64,000 nt of DNA from Flavobacterium sp. DG2-3 (GTDB lineage Bacteria; Bacteroidota; Bacteroidia; Flavobacteriales; Flavobacteriaceae), in the NCBI RefSeq assembly GCF_030730925.1, contig NZ_JAVAMB010000004.1:248001-312000 (forward strand). Direction: 5' to 3'. A model generated the notes under the pieces. It searched no databases. It saw only the letters and a program-made list of their open reading frames with translations, and had not been told where the DNA came from. Every line of letters starts with the position of its first letter. Position 1 is the stretch's first letter. Both the position numbers and the translations under genes were made by a program. Shown piece by piece: positions 60,463-64,000 of this stretch.

Positions 60463-61890
60463 ATGACTAAAACTGCTCAATCGGTATGGGAAAACTGTTT
60501 GTCCTTTATAAAGGATAATATTCAAGACCAAGCATATAAAACTTGGTTTGAACCAATCAAATCAGTTGAGCTAACCGATAACGCATTATACATTCAGGTT
60601 CCAAGTAAATTTTTCTACGAATGGCTCGAAGAGCACTACGTAAAATTATTGAAAGTTGCGCTTACCAAAGAACTGGGAAAAAACGCAAAGTTACTCTATA
60701 AAATTAAAATGGAGAACACTTATGGCAATAAACAGCCGTTTACCGAGCAGCTGCCAAGTGCCAACAGAGTGCCAATGAAACCGCAAGAGGTTGACGCTCC
60801 GTTTAAAAACTTAAATCCTGAACTAAAAAATCCGTTTGTAATTCCTGGAATTAGAAATTTAAAAATTGAGTCTCAGTTAAATCCGAACTACAGTTTTGAT
60901 AATTTCTTAGAAGGAGATTCTAACCGTTTGGCTCGTTCTGCGGGTATGGCGGTTGCCAACAAACCGGGAGGAACTTCATTTAACCCATTATTGATTTTTG
61001 GTGGAGTTGGTTTAGGAAAAACGCACTTAGCGCATGCTATAGGCGTAGAAGTAAAAGATAAGTATCCGGAAAAGACCGTTTTATATATTTCTGCTGAGAT
61101 TTTTACACAACAATATATTGATTCTGTTAAAAAGAATAATCGTAATGACTTTATTCACTTTTACCAGTTAATCGACGTATTAATCATTGACGACGTTCAG
61201 TTCTTATCTGGAAAATCTGGAACTCAAGATGTATTCTTCCATATTTTCAACTATTTACACCAAAACGGAAAACAAGTAATTCTTACTTCAGACAAAGCGC
61301 CTGTTGATATGCAGGATATTGAACAAAGATTATTGTCTCGTTTTAAATGGGGATTATCTGCAGAATTACACCAGCCTGATTACGAAACTCGTATCTCAAT
61401 CTTAAAAAACATTTTATATCGTGATGGTGTAGAAATGCCAGAAGATATTTTAGAATATGTAGCGAGAAACATCAAATCTAATGTTAGAGAATTAGAAGGC
61501 GCAATCATTTCGTTAATCGCTCAATCTTCTTTCAACAAAAAAGAAGTTACGATTGAATTGGCGAAAAGTGTTGTCGAGAAATTTGTTAAAAACGTAAAGA
61601 GAGAAATCTCTATAGATTATATCCAGAAAATTGTTTCAGACTATTTCCAATTGGATATTGAAACACTTCAATCTAAAACCAGAAAGAGGCACGTTGTTCA
61701 AGCAAGACAATTGGCGATGTTCTTTGCAAAAAAATTCACTAAAGCTTCTTTGGCAAATATTGGTTCACAAATTGGAGACCGCGATCACGCAACTGTTCTT
61801 CACGCTTGTAAAACAGTAGATAATTTAGTCTCTACAGACAAACAATTCAAAAAGTTTGTTGAAGATATCAATAAAAAGCTAACGCTGTAA
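60463..61890 (+). CDS. dnaA: Chromosomal replication initiator protein DnaA
   Basis: A 475-residue AAA+ initiator. Domain I is WENCLSFIKDNIQDQAYKTWFEPIKSVEL (in part), followed by a short linker domain. Domain III has Walker A FGGVGLGKTHLAHAIG, Walker B VLIIDDVQFLSGK and the arginine/sensor segments EQRLLSRFKWGL and SNVRELEGAI. Domain IV has the DNA-binding signature GDRDHATVLHACK. All are intact. The gene heads a plus-strand group with the LMW phosphatase (9 bp later), RsmI-like methylase and TonB-like gene. Confidence 0.97.
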   Translation: MTKTAQSVWENCLSFIKDNIQDQAYKTWFEPIKSVELTDNALYIQVPSKFFYEWLEEHYVKLLKVALTKELGKNAKLLYKIKMENTYGNKQPFTEQLPSANRVPMKPQEVDAPFKNLNPELKNPFVIPGIRNLKIESQLNPNYSFDNFLEGDSNRLARSAGMAVANKPGGTSFNPLLIFGGVGLGKTHLAHAIGVEVKDKYPEKTVLYISAEIFTQQYIDSVKKNNRNDFIHFYQLIDVLIIDDVQFLSGKSGTQDVFFHIFNYLHQNGKQVILTSDKAPVDMQDIEQRLLSRFKWGLSAELHQPDYETRISILKNILYRDGVEMPEDILEYVARNIKSNVRELEGAIISLIAQSSFNKKEVTIELAKSVVEKFVKNVKREISIDYIQKIVSDYFQLDIETLQSKTRKRHVVQARQLAMFFAKKFTKASLANIGSQIGDRDHATVLHACKTVDNLVSTDKQFKKFVEDINKKLTL

Positions 61891-61899
61891 ACGCAACTC

Positions 61900-62367
61900 A
61901 TGCCAATAAAAGTTTTAATGGTTTGTTTGGGGAATATCTGCCGATCTCCTTTAGCAGAAGGAATTTTAGCTTCTAAATTACCTCAAGATAAATTCTTCGT
62001 TGATTCGGCTGGAACAGGCTCTTGGCACGTTGGCCATTGTCCCGACAAACGTTCTATAGAAGTTGCCAGAAAAAACGGAATTAACATCAGCGCTCAAAAA
62101 GGCAGACAGATACAAGTTACTGATTTTGATGAATTCGATTATATTTATGTAATGGATGGTTCGAATTTTCGCGATGTGCTACATTTAGCCAAAACTCCAG
62201 AACATAAAAACAAAATCCGAATGATTTTGAACGATTTATTTCCAGACGAAAATGTCGATGTTCCAGATCCATATTATGGAAGCGTAAATGGTTTTGACAA
62301 CGTATATCAAATGCTAGATGAAGTAACCGATATCATTGCAGATCAACTTCTTAAAAAACATTCTTAA
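61900..62367 (+). CDS. Low-molecular-weight protein-tyrosine-phosphatase
   Basis: A 155-residue cysteine phosphatase. The P-loop VCLGNICRSPLAEG (~residues 7-20; nucleophile Cys ~8, Arg ~14) and the C-terminal general-acid loop VPDPYYGSVNGFDNVYQM (DPYYG, Asp ~126) are complete. It removes phosphate from tyrosine and sometimes arginine residues; in Bacteroidota it may control capsule kinases or BY-kinase partners, none of which lie near. It starts 9 bp after the dnaA stop and is therefore probably cotranscribed with it. Confidence 0.93.
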   Translation: MPIKVLMVCLGNICRSPLAEGILASKLPQDKFFVDSAGTGSWHVGHCPDKRSIEVARKNGINISAQKGRQIQVTDFDEFDYIYVMDGSNFRDVLHLAKTPEHKNKIRMILNDLFPDENVDVPDPYYGSVNGFDNVYQMLDEVTDIIADQLLKKHS

Positions 62368-62430
62368 TACAATTCAATTGTTTCTTAAAAAGAGATAATT
62401 GAATTTTTTAATTTAAAACAAAAACACATT

Positions 62431-63144
62431 ATGAAATCTTTCGGAAAACTATATTTAATTCCAACCACAATGGGCGAAAGCGATCCGATGGATGTTTTAC
62501 CTCAAACTGTTAGAAGAACGATAGAAGTTATCGACCATTATATTGTTGAAAATGACAAAACTGCCAGAAAATCTATAAAAGCAGTTTATCCAGAGAAAAA
62601 ACAATCAGAATTGGTTCTTTTTACTTTAAATAAAAGAACGGAAACAAGCGAGCATTTAGACTTTATTAAACCTTTATTAGAAGGAAAAAATATGGGATTA
62701 ATGAGTGAAGCAGGCTGTCCAGGTGTTGCTGATCCTGGTGCTGTAATTGTAAAACTGGCGCACGAAAAAGGAATTCAGGTTGTGCCGTTAGTTGGGCCTT
62801 CTTCTATCCTATTGGCTATGATGGCTTCTGGAATGAATGGACAGAGTTTTACTTTCAATGGTTATTTACCAATTGATAAAGACGAGAAAAAATCGGCAAT
62901 TCGTCATTTTGAAAGATTATCTCAGGATAAAAATCAATCGCAACTATTTATAGAAACTCCCTATAGAAACAATAAATTGATTGAAGATCTATTGCAGATT
63001 TTAAATCCGTCCACACATTTATGTATCGCAACCGATATTACTTTGCCAACAGAATTTATTAAAACCTTGAAAGTATCCGATTGGAAAAAATTGAAAATTG
63101 ATATTGATAAACGTCCTACTATTTTTATTATTCATAAAATGTAA
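62431..63144 (+). CDS. RsmI-like SAM-dependent methyltransferase (tetrapyrrole methylase fold)
   Basis: A 237-residue tetrapyrrole-methylase-fold enzyme related to RsmI (16S rRNA C1402 2'-O-methyltransferase). Blocks: GKLYLIPTTMGE start, MGLMSEAGCPGVADPGAVIVKLA (~residues 91-113, in part), VPLVGPSSILLAMMASGMNGQSFTFNGYLP and QLFIETPYRNNKLIEDLL. ETPYR is the RsmI-like motif, but the C-terminal domain is shorter than in full RsmI. Bacteroidota carry both a canonical RsmI and this shorter paralog, so the target is uncertain. Confidence 0.85.
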   Translation: MKSFGKLYLIPTTMGESDPMDVLPQTVRRTIEVIDHYIVENDKTARKSIKAVYPEKKQSELVLFTLNKRTETSEHLDFIKPLLEGKNMGLMSEAGCPGVADPGAVIVKLAHEKGIQVVPLVGPSSILLAMMASGMNGQSFTFNGYLPIDKDEKKSAIRHFERLSQDKNQSQLFIETPYRNNKLIEDLLQILNPSTHLCIATDITLPTEFIKTLKVSDWKKLKIDIDKRPTIFIIHKM

Positions 63145-63166
63145 ACTAACTTTACAACCATCATCT

Positions 63167-63574
63167 ATGAAAAAGTTTTTAATTCTGATTTTAATTTGCA
63201 TTACACAAAATACATTTTGCCAATCTAAAAATACTAAAACCAACATCCCTGATGATGAGGATATGGTTTACAATACTGCTGGAATAGATATTAAACCTGA
63301 ATATCCAGGAGGCTTGAATGAATTTTACAAGCTTATCGCTCAGAACTATGTTACTCCAAAAGAAAAACCTGTTAACGTAAAAGGGAAAGTAGTTGCTACT
63401 TTTATTATTGAAAAAGATGGATCGTTAAATGAAATAAGAATCATAAAAGATGTTGGTTTCAATACTGCTAATGAAGCAATTAGAGTTTTAAATTTATCTC
63501 CTAAATGGTCTCCAGGAAAATTACAAGGAAAAGAAGTTAGAGTTTTATATGCAATTCCCATAACTATTAATTAA
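63167..63574 (+). CDS. Exported TonB C-terminal-domain protein
   Basis: A 135-residue protein with a cleavable-looking signal peptide (FLILILICITQNTFCQ) and a TonB-C fold: KPEYPGGLNEFYKLIAQNY (~residues 44-62), then GKVVATFIIEKDGSLNEIRIIKD and PKWSPGKLQGKEVRVLYAIPITIN (in part). In Bacteroidota this 'PEYPGG...FY' domain is common in TonB-like proteins. Without an N-terminal membrane anchor and Pro-rich linker it is unlikely to be an energiser of TonB receptors; it may be a periplasmic partner. ATG at 63167 is chosen to start the signal peptide. Confidence 0.82.
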   Translation: MKKFLILILICITQNTFCQSKNTKTNIPDDEDMVYNTAGIDIKPEYPGGLNEFYKLIAQNYVTPKEKPVNVKGKVVATFIIEKDGSLNEIRIIKDVGFNTANEAIRVLNLSPKWSPGKLQGKEVRVLYAIPITIN

Positions 63575-63626
63575 AATTTAATTGTTTCTAATTTCATCAA
63601 ACAAGCTCCTCCTAATCAAACTTCAT

Positions 63627-64000
63627 CATGAGCAAACTCCCACACGTAACTACAAGCATTTTCACTGTCATGTCAAAAATGGCAGCCGAATACAATGCGA
63701 TAAACCTTTCGCAAGGATTTCCAAATTTTCCTGTTGATGAAAGACTTACAGATATTGTGGCGAGATTATCTAAAGAAAACGTACATCAATATACACCGAT
63801 GGCTGGTTATCCGCCATTGATGAATAAAATTGCCAAACTAACTTTTGATTCTTATAAACGAACCATAAATCCAGAAACTGAGCTTTTGGTTACGGCTGGC
63901 GCTACTCAGGGAATTTTTACCACAATTTTAGCTTTAGTAAAAGAAAATGACGAAGTAATTATTCTCGATCCAAGTTACGATTCTTATGAATCTCCGGTTT
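63627..64000 (+). CDS. PLP-dependent aminotransferase, N-terminal part (cut by window edge)
   Basis: The first ~124 residues of a class I/II aminotransferase: ATG at 63627, then KLPHVTTSIFTVMSKMAAEYNAINLSQGFPNFPVDERL (in part), HQYTPMAGYPPLMNKIAKL and LLVTAGATQGIFTTILALVKENDEVIILDPSYDSYESP (in part). The NLSQGFPNFP and YTPMAGYPPL pattern matches the YbdL/methionine aminotransferase group. The catalytic Lys is outside the window. It lies 52 bp after the TonB-like gene. Confidence 0.85.

Overview
The window is AT-rich chromosomal DNA of a member of the Bacteroidota, most likely a Flavobacterium. The signs are promoters of the TTG-N19-TAnnTTTG type (clearest at 8503-8532 and, on the minus strand, at 51848-51879), almost no Shine-Dalgarno sequences, several GTG/TTG starts, a 1113-residue SecA, carboxypeptidase-regulatory/TonB-plug domain proteins, and gaps filled with short palindromic repeats. 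I see no IS element, prophage, CRISPR array or rRNA operon. The only RNA genes I can support are one tRNA-Trp and one candidate small RNA.

Layout. 1-1401 (minus) is the edge of a surface-polysaccharide type locus: a truncated short-chain dehydrogenase and two small nucleotidyltransferases. 1676-8775 is mostly plus-strand housekeeping: a secreted protein, an ABC-F ATPase, a lipoprotein FKBP, a methyltransferase, a MacB-type ATPase, cobalamin adenosyltransferase and a DUF2795 protein. secA fills 8863-12204. After trmH, 13086-15278 (minus) holds a compact three-gene cassette: APS kinase, Asp/Asn beta-hydroxylase-like oxygenase and sulfotransferase. 15445-20706 carries a cysteine-free sirtuin, purB, an arginase-fold protein and a Kef-type antiporter. 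20919-25322 has a peroxiredoxin, an AEC carrier, an Rrf2 regulator with its likely target and operator, and meaB. 25478-31832 has an LtaS-like phosphoglycerol transferase, a MATE pump, a small outer-membrane protein and PPK2. 32102-34063 is a run of four small unrecognised genes. 34258-37989 is a sigma / anti-sigma / VWA operon in which both downstream proteins carry a TonB plug-like domain without a barrel.

38273-44696 contains a scramblase-like protein, an SDR, mtaB, a GNAT, a Cof phosphatase and DUF2007. 44722-51823 (minus) runs grpE-dnaJ, an ABC-2 exporter, an NtrC-like regulator without DNA-binding domain, a one-domain DEAD protein and an alpha/beta hydrolase. 51824-52942 has no protein gene; it holds a candidate small RNA, tRNA-Trp and a five-copy repeat array. 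52943-63574 is housekeeping: hisS, a MacB-like permease, prmC, ribD overlapped by a HAD phosphatase, an IMPACT/YigZ protein, a thioesterase, dnaA, an LMW phosphatase, an RsmI-like methylase and a TonB-like protein. The window ends inside a methionine-aminotransferase-like gene.

The two places most likely to hold little-described biology are the hydroxylase-sulfotransferase-APS kinase cassette (13086-15278) and the plug-domain sigma/anti-sigma/VWA operon (34258-37989). Smaller points are a shared 17-bp operator around the Rrf2 gene, a DnaJ retaining only half of its zinc domain, and palindromic repeats that supply the last codons of meaB and prmC. All functions come from reading motifs by eye; no database search was run.
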